Shown here in pieces: positions 1 through 7,299 of a stretch of 10,661 nt of DNA; positions within the stretch are counted from its first letter, which is position 1, and every line of letters starts with the position of its first letter. The notes below the pieces were generated by a model, which was given only the letters and a program-made list of their open reading frames with translations, made no database searches and had not been told where the DNA came from. The DNA lies in the NCBI GenBank assembly GCA_047619485.1, contig JBLHKE010000216.1, positions 1-10,661 on the forward strand. The letters are read 5' to 3'. The stretch is from JBLHKE01 sp047619485. GTDB lineage: Bacteria > Verrucomicrobiota > Verrucomicrobiia > Verrucomicrobiales > DEV007. The position numbers and the translations under genes are program-made.

Positions 1-53
1 GCTCGACGCGAGTCGCTAGACAAGCGCCTCCGGATAGATCAAGCTTCACGACA

Positions 54-3000
54 ATGACCAAGTCCCCCCGACGGATCCTACTGCTTCTCGCAACCCTCGC
101 CCTCGCAAAATCAATCGATGCCGCCGCCGCGACAGTCGTGAAATCCTCCGCCGATCAAGCGCAGACTGGCAACCATGCGACCAACGCATTCGACGCAGAT
201 CCAGAAACCCGCTGGGCGGCGAGCGGCCATGGTCGCTGGATCCAGTTCGAACTCGATCGCACAATCGAACTCTCCGAACTGCGCATCGGGTTCCATCACG
301 GTCAGCGTGATTACGCTTTCGACATCCGTCTTTCTAACGACGGGAAGGCATGGAGCCCACCGAAAAAGTTCCAGAGCAGCGGAAATCCTGACGTGATCGC
401 TTACCAATTTCCAAAACAGAAACTACGCTTCGGACGAATCACTGTCTACGGGAGCGATGACAGCGACTGGGCAAACATCCACACGATTCATATCCCCGGA
501 GTCAGCGCCGCAACACCCCCCAAATCACCACCGGTGAAAACCAGCGGCTTTGAAGTCACCGAGTGGGCAAGCGATTCTGCAATCAAAAATAGTGTCGCCA
601 TTTCGATCGACGATCGCGGCCGAGCCTACCTGACCGTCGTCGAGCGACGCAAGCAATCGAGCCTCGACATTCGCAACCACCAAGATCTGGTGAAGAAGGA
701 TCTGTCGCTGCTAACCGTCGAGGATCGGCGCCTATGGTACAAAGGACATCTCACCGGCCAGAACTGGCTCCCCGATCGCAACAGTGACGGCACCAGAGAT
801 TGGCGCGACCTCATGGTGCAGCGTGACAAGGTGCTGCAATTGGGCGACACGGATGGCGATGGCAAAGCTGAGGCGATCCGCATCATGAAGGAATATCACA
901 GCGAGGTCACCGGTATCGTCGCGGGCGTCCTGGCGGTCGGCGATGATGTATTCGTCGCAGCAGAACCGGATTTCCTGCGCTACAGCGACGAGGACGGCGA
1001 CGGCTTCCCAGAGACACAACAACTCGTCGCCACCGGCATGCAGGTGCACATGGGACAGGGCGGGCACAACCTCAGCGGCGTGGCGGTCGGACCCGACGGC
1101 CGAGTGTATTGGTCGCTCGCTGACAAGGGGCACTTCGTCGAGACGCAAGAGGGCAAGACCTACCACATGCCCAACGCTGGCGCGATTTTCCGCTGCGAAT
1201 TGGATGGGACAAACGTCGAGCGCTACTCCACCGGCGAGCGCAATGCCCAGGAGCTCGCCTTCGACGCGCACGGCAATCTGTTCAGCATGGACAACGACGG
1301 CGACTACCCCGGCGAGAAAGAACGCGCTCTCTACATCACCGAGGGCAGCAAGATCGGCTGGCGGCTGAACTGGCAGTGGTTGCGCAAACAGGATTTCACC
1401 AAGATCAGTGGCATCGATGCCTACAATCCGTGGATGGAAGAGAAACTGTTCTTGCCGCATCACGAAGGCCAAGCCGCATACATTACTCCTACCATCGGCA
1501 ACTTCGGCCCAGGACCGTGCGGATTTGTCGCCAATCCCGGAACCGCCTTGAGCGCCGATCTCGCCGACTGCTTTTTCATGACGAACCAGAAAGGTGAAGT
1601 GCGCGTGTTCCGCTTCCAAGAAAAGGGCGCGTCATTCTCTTTCAGCGAGGCGCAGCCAATCAAGGGTGGGCTCAACAACACCGGCCTCGCAATCGGTCCC
1701 GATGGAGCCCTCTACTCCGCCTCCTACGGTAGCAACAATGGCGCGATTTTTCGCTTCGATGTCGCGGAAGAAAACCAGCATCCAGCGCGCACAGAAACCA
1801 AGAAGATTCTTGCGCTCGACGCGAGCGATATCGACGCGAAGAAATTGCAGGGCTGGCTCGACCACCCCGACCAGCGCGTGCGGATGAAAGGCCAGTTCGA
1901 ACTAGCACGCCGCGGCGCTGGAGGCGCCGGGCACCTACGGCTTGCCCTCACCGACGCGAACACGAGACTCGGCAAACTGCACGCCATGTGGGGCATAGGC
2001 CAGCTTGCCCGCAAACAACCGGTGGCGTTGGATTCTCTGATGCCCGCATGGGACAGCAGCGATCCAGAGATCCTCGCACAAGCGGCCAAAGTCACCGGCG
2101 AGACCAAGGGCGGCCCCGCCAATTTGCAGGCGATGCACGCTGGCCTCGACCACCCGTCACCACGCGTGCGCTTCTTCTGCGCCATCGCCATCGGGAATCG
2201 CGGCTACAGGGAAGCCGCAGCCGACTTGGTGAAAATGTTAGAGGAGAACGCAGATACCGATCCCTACCTGCGCCACGCCGCGGTGATGGGACTGCGGGGC
2301 ACCATGACACCGGACGAACTAGCCACGTTGAACCAACACGACAGCCGGTCCGTGCGCCTCGGGGCGATCGTCGCGCTACGCCGACTCGGGTCACCGATGG
2401 TCGCGGCGTTTCTAGCTGACGAGGACGAGTTGGTCCTGCTCGAGGCCGCCCGCGCGATCCACGACGATTCGATCGATGGCGAGGAGAAAATCTGCGAAGC
2501 GCTGCCGGATCTGTCCGCGCTACTCACCCGCGAAAAGCTAAAGAACGAAGCGCTCCTGCGCCGTTCGATCAATGCCGCCTTGCGCAATGGCTCGGGCACA
2601 GATCTGCAGAACCTAGTCGCATTCCTCAAACGCGGTCACGAGAACTCTAACCTGCGCCGCACCGCGCTGGCGGCGATCCTCTGGTGGTCAAATCCGCCGG
2701 TGCTGGACGCCGTCGAAGGCCGTTATCGCCAGCACGCCCCGCGTGATGCGGAACTTGCCAATCGTGCCGTCATCGAGCTGCGCGACAGCATCGCGGCTGA
2801 CATCGATCTGCGCGAAGTGCTTCTCAATGGAGTCGCCGTGCGCGGCGAGGCTCAATGGTTCGAGGGAATCGATGATTGGCCAACCTCAACCCACACTCGC
2901 CTGCTGTCGGCGATGGCAAAAGTGGAGTCCCTGGGTCTGAAGCCATTCGTCGAGCAATGCCTCCAATCCGAAGATGCCGCTGTTCGCGAGAAAGCCCGCG

Positions 3001-3668
3001 AGTACGCCGCGCAAGTTGGGATCCCACTAGTCGACCAGCTGATCGCCATACTCGACGACCCCAAACCGGCCGGCCAAGGGAAGGCGATCGCCCAGCTGGC
3101 AAAACTCGACGACCCGCGGGCGCAGAAAAAATTTGCCAAGCTAATCGAACGCTACCGAGCAGGGGATATCGAGCCCGAGTGGAAACTCGAACTCTGGCAG
3201 GCAGCAGAATTGAAGGGCATCGAGCTCCCGGCAACCACCGACCGACTCGAGTTCGGAGGCAATGCCAAGCGCGGTAAAAAACTCGTGATGCAACATGCTG
3301 CCGCCCAGTGCATCCGCTGCCACCAGCTAGGCAAAGACGGCAGCAACCTCGGACCGGACCTCTCCAAAATTGGCAAAATCCGCACCCGCGCGCAGTTGGT
3401 CACCTCGATGCTCGATCCGACCAGCGAAATCTCTGATGGCTACGGCACGATCCTGTTAAAAACCAAGTCGGGAGAGGAACACAGTGGCGTGCTTTCTAAA
3501 CAGACTGATCAGGCATGGACGATCACGCTCCCGGACGGCAAGGAAAAATCACTCTCGCCCAACGACATTGAAAGCCACACGCTGACCTCGGTGATGCCCC
3601 CGATGGGTGCCCTGATGAAGCCGCACGAGATCCGCGACATCATCGCCTACCTCGCCGGGTTGAATTAG
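54..3668 (+). CDS. Exported PVC-type haem protein: discoidin-like, β-propeller, HEAT, cytochrome c
   Basis: 1204 residues. An N-terminal signal peptide is visible (basic TKSPRR, then a Leu/Ala-rich core; cleavage likely near residues 24-26). Residues about 30-148 resemble an F5/8 type C (discoidin) carbohydrate-binding domain (NAFDADPETRW, then WIQFELDRTIELSELRI). Residues about 165-570 match the Pirellula/Verrucomicrobium 'putative membrane-bound dehydrogenase' β-propeller, with two acidic loops of calcium-binding type at 265-271 (DTDGDGK) and 312-318 (DEDGDGF). About 583-1045 is a run of HEAT-like helical repeats (for example DHPDQRVR, DHPSPRVR, HDSRSVR). The C-terminal 140 residues form a c-type cytochrome with CIRCH at 1086-1090; Met1181, Met1184 or Met1188 could be the distal ligand. 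Such proteins occur as large paralogous sets in Planctomycetes and Verrucomicrobia and are suspected periplasmic sugar or alcohol dehydrogenases; substrate and electron acceptor are unknown. ATG54 is the only start that retains the signal peptide; no Shine-Dalgarno is seen. Domain calls are by eye. Confidence 0.95.
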   Translation: MTKSPRRILLLLATLALAKSIDAAAATVVKSSADQAQTGNHATNAFDADPETRWAASGHGRWIQFELDRTIELSELRIGFHHGQRDYAFDIRLSNDGKAWSPPKKFQSSGNPDVIAYQFPKQKLRFGRITVYGSDDSDWANIHTIHIPGVSAATPPKSPPVKTSGFEVTEWASDSAIKNSVAISIDDRGRAYLTVVERRKQSSLDIRNHQDLVKKDLSLLTVEDRRLWYKGHLTGQNWLPDRNSDGTRDWRDLMVQRDKVLQLGDTDGDGKAEAIRIMKEYHSEVTGIVAGVLAVGDDVFVAAEPDFLRYSDEDGDGFPETQQLVATGMQVHMGQGGHNLSGVAVGPDGRVYWSLADKGHFVETQEGKTYHMPNAGAIFRCELDGTNVERYSTGERNAQELAFDAHGNLFSMDNDGDYPGEKERALYITEGSKIGWRLNWQWLRKQDFTKISGIDAYNPWMEEKLFLPHHEGQAAYITPTIGNFGPGPCGFVANPGTALSADLADCFFMTNQKGEVRVFRFQEKGASFSFSEAQPIKGGLNNTGLAIGPDGALYSASYGSNNGAIFRFDVAEENQHPARTETKKILALDASDIDAKKLQGWLDHPDQRVRMKGQFELARRGAGGAGHLRLALTDANTRLGKLHAMWGIGQLARKQPVALDSLMPAWDSSDPEILAQAAKVTGETKGGPANLQAMHAGLDHPSPRVRFFCAIAIGNRGYREAAADLVKMLEENADTDPYLRHAAVMGLRGTMTPDELATLNQHDSRSVRLGAIVALRRLGSPMVAAFLADEDELVLLEAARAIHDDSIDGEEKICEALPDLSALLTREKLKNEALLRRSINAALRNGSGTDLQNLVAFLKRGHENSNLRRTALAAILWWSNPPVLDAVEGRYRQHAPRDAELANRAVIELRDSIAADIDLREVLLNGVAVRGEAQWFEGIDDWPTSTHTRLLSAMAKVESLGLKPFVEQCLQSEDAAVREKAREYAAQVGIPLVDQLIAILDDPKPAGQGKAIAQLAKLDDPRAQKKFAKLIERYRAGDIEPEWKLELWQAAELKGIELPATTDRLEFGGNAKRGKKLVMQHAAAQCIRCHQLGKDGSNLGPDLSKIGKIRTRAQLVTSMLDPTSEISDGYGTILLKTKSGEEHSGVLSKQTDQAWTITLPDGKEKSLSPNDIESHTLTSVMPPMGALMKPHEIRDIIAYLAGLN
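3309..3323 (+). other. CxxCH haem c attachment motif
   Basis: The codons for Cys1086-Ile-Arg-Cys1089-His1090 form the covalent haem c attachment site of the large exported protein. The following GxNLGPDLSKIG segment is typical of the PVC cytochrome c domain. The motif implies periplasmic maturation by a cytochrome c assembly system encoded elsewhere. Confidence 0.93.
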
Positions 3669-4149
3669 CCATCAGTGATCGGCTACAAAGTCATCGAACA
3701 TCCACATCAACGTCAGCTAGCAACTCGGAAGGCGGACACCCCTATCTGCCAGAGCTGATACGCCAAACTCTAAAGCCGGGGACTCCTGCTAGGCAATTTC
3801 ATGACACGCCCCAAGAGATTCAGCCTCCGGGACTAAAGGCTTGTTCGGAAATAAGTTGGTCAGAGATGCGCAGGAAATTTAGCCAGTACCAAGGCAAATG
3901 CGGGCGATTATAGCGGGCTACTTGAGTTGGAAGCTAACGCCGGTGATGGCCAAAATAACCAGCAGATTGTAGGAGTTATTTCCTGACAGCCCCTAAGGGC
4001 TGACGGTCGATCGGCAACGAAGTCTTACGCGCGGCGCCACTCCGCTTCACGCTAGATCAGGACCAGCCGGTAGCATTTTACCAAATCACCGTCAGGGTTA
4101 CAGAATCGAAGACCACTCAGAGCCAAACACATTCCTCCACGAACTAGTC
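3669..4149. other. Gene-poor interval with one repeat element
   Basis: No convincing gene lies between the haem protein and the thioesterase. Bases 3669-3836 show nothing recognisable, and no U-tract terminator follows the stop at 3668. Bases 3837-3992 carry a probable miniature inverted-repeat element. The frame of the downstream thioesterase stays open back to a TAA at 3994-3996 but contains no ATG or TTG, and no GTG before 4150. Confidence 0.6.
3837..3992. mobile_element. Probable 156-bp miniature inverted-repeat element
   Basis: The left end (from 3837: AGGCTTGTTCGGAAATAAGT) and the reverse complement of the right end (inward from 3992: GGGCTGTCAGGAAATAACT) match over GGCT, GT and GGAAATAA, with one gap and a few substitutions. 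CTAA lies directly outside both ends (3833-3836 and 3993-3996), consistent with a 4-bp target duplication of YTAR type as made by some IS5-family elements. There is no ORF inside. It could be a transposase-less derivative of an insertion sequence or a degraded IS end pair. The repeat is seen directly; mobility is inferred. Confidence 0.5.
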
Positions 4150-4659
4150 GTGCCCGGGTCGGACATCGACCGGCAGGGGCACGTTAACAACGTCGCCTAT
4201 CGGCGTTGGGCACAGGACGCCGCAGTCGCACATTCGACGGCGGTCGGCTGGGACGCCCTACGCTACCACAAAGCAGGCGTGAGCTGGGTTGTCCGCTCGC
4301 ACGAGATCCGCTACAAACGCCCGGCGGTGCTCGATGATGCGATCACGGTACTAACTTGGATCGCGACTTTCCGCAATGCCTCCTGCGAACGTAGATACGA
4401 AATCACGCGTACTGAAGATGGGATCATCCTCGCTGAGGCGGTGACGGAGTGGGCTTTCGTCGATCTCGAATCCAGTCGGCCAAAACGTATCCCGACGGAA
4501 CTAGCGAGTTCTTTCAAGGGCAGCTCCGGAAACCTGCTGTGGAAATGGGGCGCAGAGAAAATTCCCGCTGGCGAGGCGATAAACGCTAAGCTATCTGGTG
4601 ATCGTGGGCGCTTTAGCAACGAAGACAGCGGGGATTTTATCAAGCTCCAGCCCGCATGA
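4150..4659 (+). CDS. Hotdog-fold acyl-CoA thioesterase (YbgC/FadM-like); start uncertain
   Basis: The protein matches the 4-hydroxybenzoyl-CoA thioesterase / YbgC / FadM family: SDIDRQGHVNN near the start is the family's D-x-x-G-H-x-N-N motif, with Asp7 (numbering from GTG4150) as the likely catalytic residue. The hotdog strands follow (SHEIRYKRPAVLDDAITV, then RRYEITR, then EAVTEWAFVDLES). Such enzymes hydrolyse acyl-CoA or acyl-ACP thioesters in the cytoplasm; the substrate is not readable. GTG4150 would remove the first β-strand: the in-frame upstream codons read TFLHELVV, which looks like genuine hotdog N-terminus, yet no ATG or TTG exists back to the in-frame TAA at 3994-3996. Candidates further up are an ATT at 4075 (AGGA at 4059-4062, 12 bases away) and a CTG at 4000. 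The gene may use a rare start or may be damaged at its 5' end. The last 45 or so residues are not typical of the family. Confidence 0.82.
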   Translation: MPGSDIDRQGHVNNVAYRRWAQDAAVAHSTAVGWDALRYHKAGVSWVVRSHEIRYKRPAVLDDAITVLTWIATFRNASCERRYEITRTEDGIILAEAVTEWAFVDLESSRPKRIPTELASSFKGSSGNLLWKWGAEKIPAGEAINAKLSGDRGRFSNEDSGDFIKLQPA

Positions 4660-4888
4660 GGTTTTCGGAGGTGCCCTCAAGTGATCTTATTTACAGACGG
4701 CTCCCAAACAGGCATCGCGACCCGACCTAATCCAACCGCGATTGAAGTCGGCACACCAGTCGGAGTAGCTCTACACAACCAAAGCCATCAAGGCCAGGTA
4801 ACAGCCCCTTTGCCACCAAGTTCCTCCAGTTGCGCCACGCCCGAGAAAATCATTTGCACAATTTTCAGAATACTGTTCATTAGAACAC

Positions 4889-5554
4889 ATGACTCAATTA
4901 CGACCTAATAACACTGACGCCGACACCACCGCCCCATTTTTTATCTATGACGAAGACGAGCTTGTCTGGCGTCACCTCTCAGCCGCCGAGGGCTACACAG
5001 AACTTGGCATGTATGCCGAAGCGCACCGGGAGCTCGATCTTGCTGACCAGCACTCCGAATTCCGGCTCGACGTGGCCAAACGCAAACTGAACCTCTACCT
5101 GATGGAGGAACGCTGGAAAGACGCGGCGATCTACGGCGAGATCATGACGGAGTTCGATCCAGACGAGCCATCGCATTTCATGAAATACGCAACCGCCCTG
5201 CACGGACTCGGCAGAACCGACACCGCGATCTACGCCCTGTCACTGGCTCCGAGCAAGGCCGAGCGCGATCCGAACTATCAATTCCGCCTCGCCGCCTATG
5301 AACTGGAGGCCGGATTCCGTGAAGAGGCACTCTACCACCTCGAGAACGCTCTCGCCCTCAATCCTGAGCTGAAGAAAACTGCACTACTCGATCCAGAGTT
5401 GGCAGACCTCGTCTTAGAAGTCCCACCGATCCCCCGCTTCGTCGCCTCGGAACCTGAGTATGATCCAGAAGAATACGAAGATGTTGCCGATGCATTCATG
5501 CAACACATTGGCTCGCAGCTAGAATCTGATGAGGATTTCGACTGCCCATTCTAG
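4889..5554 (+). CDS. TPR-repeat protein with acidic tail
   Basis: 221 residues, no signal peptide or membrane segment, so probably cytoplasmic. Helix-turn-helix repeats of TPR type cover about residues 28-160, for example EGYTELGMYAEAHRELDLAD, then EERWKDAAIYGEIMTEFDPD, ALHGLGRTDTAIYALSLAP and FREEALYHLENALALNPE. Residues about 185-221 form a strongly acidic tail (EPEYDPEEYEDVADAF, later ESDEDFDCPF). TPRs scaffold protein-protein contacts; the partner is unknown. Related short TPR proteins with acidic ends are widespread in Verrucomicrobia, some described as type III secretion-chaperone-like, but nothing here supports that role. ATG4889 is the first start in frame that keeps the whole repeat region; no Shine-Dalgarno is seen. 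Confidence 0.88.
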   Translation: MTQLRPNNTDADTTAPFFIYDEDELVWRHLSAAEGYTELGMYAEAHRELDLADQHSEFRLDVAKRKLNLYLMEERWKDAAIYGEIMTEFDPDEPSHFMKYATALHGLGRTDTAIYALSLAPSKAERDPNYQFRLAAYELEAGFREEALYHLENALALNPELKKTALLDPELADLVLEVPPIPRFVASEPEYDPEEYEDVADAFMQHIGSQLESDEDFDCPF

Positions 5555-5652
5555 GCCAAATGTCTCTTGGTTGGTGGGGATCTCCGGGCATCCGACGAAC
5601 CGCTCGACTTAAACGTGCCTCGGAGTGCAACTCCGTGGCTGCTGCAAAATCT

Positions 5653-5662
5653 CACCTAACTC
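5653..5662. repeat. Left target-site duplication of the 421-bp element
   Basis: CACCTAACTC immediately precedes the left inverted repeat. It matches the 10-mer directly after the right inverted repeat at 9 of 10 positions. Confidence 0.7.
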
Positions 5663-5679
5663 GAATGGCACTAGTTTAA

Positions 5680-5840
5680 GAGCCTGTCGGGCTTAGACGA
5701 TTCGAGCAAAACGTTTTAGAATTCCGATCCAGATCCGCTTGCTAGAGAGGATTTGAATCGATTCACTGACGATTCAGCGGGCCGATCTGGGCGAATCATA
5801 AAATGATTCTTGCCAGATCGGGTATAAGTTCGACAGGCTC
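5680..5840. mobile_element. Inner 161-bp miniature element inserted at TTAA
   Basis: The ends GAGCCTGTCG (5680-5689) and CGACAGGCTC (5831-5840) are exact inverted repeats, with weaker pairing continuing inward (GGCTTAGA against AACTTATA). TTAA lies directly outside both ends (5676-5679 and 5841-5844), fitting a 4-bp YTAR-type target duplication. Near the right end is a strong hairpin: CCGATCTGG (5782-5790) pairs with CCAGATCGG (5813-5821), and GAATCAT (5793-5799) with ATGATTC (5803-5809) around an AAA loop. No ORF is convincing. Insertion split the left terminal repeat of the outer element. Confidence 0.78.
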
Positions 5841-5876
5841 TTAAGGGCACCCGTCGAGGACTCTCCAATGCCCAAG

Positions 5877-5943
5877 CCAAGGAGCTTGGGGCGTCTCGGC
5901 CCAAGTTTTTCAGGGACGGGGCGAAACGCCCCAGGCTCCTTGG
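5877..5943. repeat. Large 18-bp-stem hairpin inside the outer element
   Basis: CCAAGGAGCTTGGGGCGT (5877-5894) can pair with ACGCCCCAGGCTCCTTGG (5926-5943) over all 18 positions, with one T·G wobble and a 31-base loop. Two competing hairpins use parts of the arms: CCCAAG/CTTGGG (5871-5876 with 5885-5890) and GGGGCG-aaa-CGCCCC (5918-5932). It may be a structural part of the mobile element or a palindromic repeat of its own. Confidence 0.65.
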
Positions 5944-6083
5944 ATCAACCTCTTGCGTGTAACACAATCACAAATCGTAATGAGTAACAGTATGTCGCTA
6001 TGCTCAACCACCGACTGGCTTTAAAAGCTGCGGTCTATTTTATCTGCTACGAGCCGAAAACCGCCCTTAAACTAGTGCCATTC

Positions 6084-6093
6084 CACCTAACGC
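6084..6093. repeat. Right target-site duplication of the 421-bp element
   Basis: CACCTAACGC begins at the first base after the right inverted repeat and differs from the left copy at one position (G for T). Confidence 0.7.
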
Positions 6094-6136
6094 TTTCATC
6101 GTTGAGGTCACAGCAATGATCGGATCATAGTCCAAA

Positions 6137-6149
6137 ACTAGTGTCATTC
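6137..6149 (-). repeat. Solo copy of the element end motif
   Basis: ACTAGTGTCATTC reads GAATGACACTAGT on the minus strand, 12 of 13 identical to the terminal repeat of the 421-bp element; the match continues a few bases inward (GTTT). It points left, like the right end at 6083, but has no partner of its own in the window. It may be the remnant of a second, decayed copy. Confidence 0.45.
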
Positions 6150-6297
6150 AGGCTAGCTGGGAAAGCGTGTTCGAAAGGAAACACCCTCATCAACTTGTCG
6201 GACATGTCAAAAACTCTGCGTAATCTGCGGTTCAAAAACCATCGTGCTGAGCCCGCGCCTCCCTGGCAGAGAGCACCACTCACAACCAACACTACAC

Positions 6298-6335
6298 AAA
6301 AAACGAGCCCCGCCGGAAGATCCAACGGGGCTCGC
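6298..6335 (-). terminator. Intrinsic terminator of the histidine-rich gene
   Basis: On the minus strand a perfect 9-bp GC-rich stem (CGAGCCCCG at 6327-6335 read in reverse, pairing with 6305-6313) with a 13-base loop is followed by seven U residues (A-run 6298-6304). It lies 33 bases after the stop codon of the gene ending at 6369. The plus strand has no T-run after the stem, so it acts in one direction only. Confidence 0.9.
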
Positions 6336-6368
6336 ATTTCGTAGCGGATTGATTCTAGCTACCGCTCG

Positions 6369-6941
6369 TTATCGGTGGCGGAGGACTTCACGCAGGATCC
6401 CCTCGGCGATCCGGGCACCGCTGGAGCGGTTGCTGGTCGAGCGATACTCGTAACGATCATGACAATGGTCACTGTGGCGGTAGCGACGTTCCAGCGAAGC
6501 AACGACCGCCTCCATGATGTGCAACGAGCGGTTCATGCTTGCGATGAGCCCCTTGACATGGCGCGTATCCCCGTGGGCGTGACCACCCCTGCCGTGCCCG
6601 TGGCTGATCTCCTCGACCATGTCTGCGACGTGGTGGATCAAATCGTCAAGATCTTCGAGGTCGGCGCGCAAGTGCTTCACATCGCTGAGCGAATGCACGT
6701 GATGCGACAGCTTGTCGATGTGCTTCGCCTCGCTGCGGATCTTTGCCGCGTCGTTCAGCAGGTGGCGGTATTCGTCCGTGTGGCGGAAGTGGCGAACCAC
6801 CTCGGCCTTCAGGTCGTCAGCGTAGTCGACGACGCGGTGGGCTTCACGGACCAGGCTGCTGCTGGAGTGGCCAGCGTTGGCTACGCCGGCAGTGAATCCA
6901 ATGGCGATGGTGGCAACGGCGATACGAATGATATTTTTCAT
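6369..6941 (-). CDS. Small exported histidine-rich helical protein
   Basis: 190 residues, family not recognised. A signal peptide is clear: MKNIIRIAVATIAIGFTAG then VANA, with cleavage probably before Gly24. The mature chain is almost wholly predicted helix with heptad-like spacing and holds 22 histidines in about 167 residues, including HH at two sites and a HGHGRGGHAHG cluster near residues 107-117, and one cysteine in HSDHCHDRY. Basic and acidic residues alternate. The composition suggests binding of divalent metal (Zn, Ni, Cu or Co) or haem in the periplasm, but no known metal-resistance motif is present and no transporter or sensor is nearby. The gene stands alone, with its own terminator downstream and a 426-bp gap upstream. 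The ATG is the only start that keeps the signal peptide. The gene looks real: it has a signal peptide, a terminator and coherent composition. Confidence 0.88.
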   Translation of the reverse strand: MKNIIRIAVATIAIGFTAGVANAGHSSSSLVREAHRVVDYADDLKAEVVRHFRHTDEYRHLLNDAAKIRSEAKHIDKLSHHVHSLSDVKHLRADLEDLDDLIHHVADMVEEISHGHGRGGHAHGDTRHVKGLIASMNRSLHIMEAVVASLERRYRHSDHCHDRYEYRSTSNRSSGARIAEGILREVLRHR

Positions 6942-7299
6942 GGTGTTAGTCTCTGTATTTTCTGGTTAGTAAATTTCCTTCCGGCTAGCACGCCGAAACG
7001 ATGTTCACCTACTGAGACGAGCCGCTCACTTTCGCTATTCGATCATTCGGAAAAAGAGACGCAATTAAACTCCAAATTTATTTGAATAATCACTCACGAC
7101 CACTCGTCGCGAAGTGCTCAAAGCGCACCCTTTCAGGTTGGATTGAGATCTTTTAGCCCTTCCCGGAGTATCATGCTGATGCAGGAGAAACCCTAAATAC
7201 CAACGACCAAAAGGGAACAATCACCGATCGACCGCGCGAGACCAAGTCCGGATTTGGAGATGCCTAAAGACATCACTCCACCACCCCCCGCAGAACACG
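6942..7299. other. Intergenic region upstream of the histidine-rich gene
   Basis: This stretch must contain the promoter of the histidine-rich gene, on the minus strand. I found no convincing -35/-10 pair, riboswitch, tRNA or repeat. A purine-rich GGAAGGAA lies about 35 bases before the start, too far to be its ribosome binding site. Confidence 0.5.

Larger units (their letters stand above)
5663..6083. mobile_element. Non-autonomous element (421 bp, 256 bp before inner insertion)
   Basis: The ends are perfect inverted repeats: GAATGGCACTAGTTTAAG at 5663-5680 and its exact reverse complement at 6066-6083. The flanking 10-mers CACCTAACTC (5653-5662) and CACCTAACGC (6084-6093) abut both ends and match at 9 of 10 positions, as a target duplication would. 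Removing the inner insertion (5680-5844) lengthens the perfect terminal repeat to 21 bp, because GGC then follows on both sides. No transposase ORF exists inside, so a transposase supplied elsewhere would be needed. The interior holds a large hairpin at 5877-5943. I do not recognise the IS family. Confidence 0.8.
5555..6297. other. Intergenic region dominated by nested repeats
   Basis: No believable gene. Bases 5617-5639 can fold into a short hairpin (CGGAGT-gca-ACTCCG with GCC/GGC outside), but no T-run follows, so it is at best a weak terminator for the TPR gene. Bases 5663-6083 are a transposon-like element carrying a second element. A lone copy of the same end sequence lies at 6137-6149. 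Bases 6157-6297 show nothing I can name. Confidence 0.7.

Noticed and set aside
732..1619. 295-residue minus-strand ORF inside the haem protein gene
   Set aside because: It is an antisense shadow of a high-GC coding region; the plus-strand protein has clear domains throughout.
4854..4885. Possible promoter before the TPR gene (TTGCAC with a TCATTA 17 bases later)
   Set aside because: The -10 candidate is too far from TATAAT to claim.
4681..4908. 75-residue GTG-start ORF with a good GGAGG (4667-4671) nine bases upstream
   Set aside because: The predicted protein has no domain, signal or gene-like composition and overlaps the TPR start by 20 bases in another frame. The GGAGG is the only point in its favour; homologues would be needed.
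5716..5967. 83-residue minus-strand ORF in the 5.6-6.0 kb gap
   Set aside because: It runs across the boundary of the inner and outer repeat elements and through a large hairpin, so it is a by-product of repeat sequence.
6206..6240. Near-tandem TCTGCG units in ctctgcgtaatctgcgg
   Set aside because: Two short imperfect units are too little to call a repeat; similar phrases recur in related genomes by my recollection, but I cannot verify that here.
6375..7085. 236-residue plus-strand ORF over the histidine-rich gene
   Set aside because: The minus-strand frame has a signal peptide, coherent composition and a terminator at the right place; the plus frame has none.
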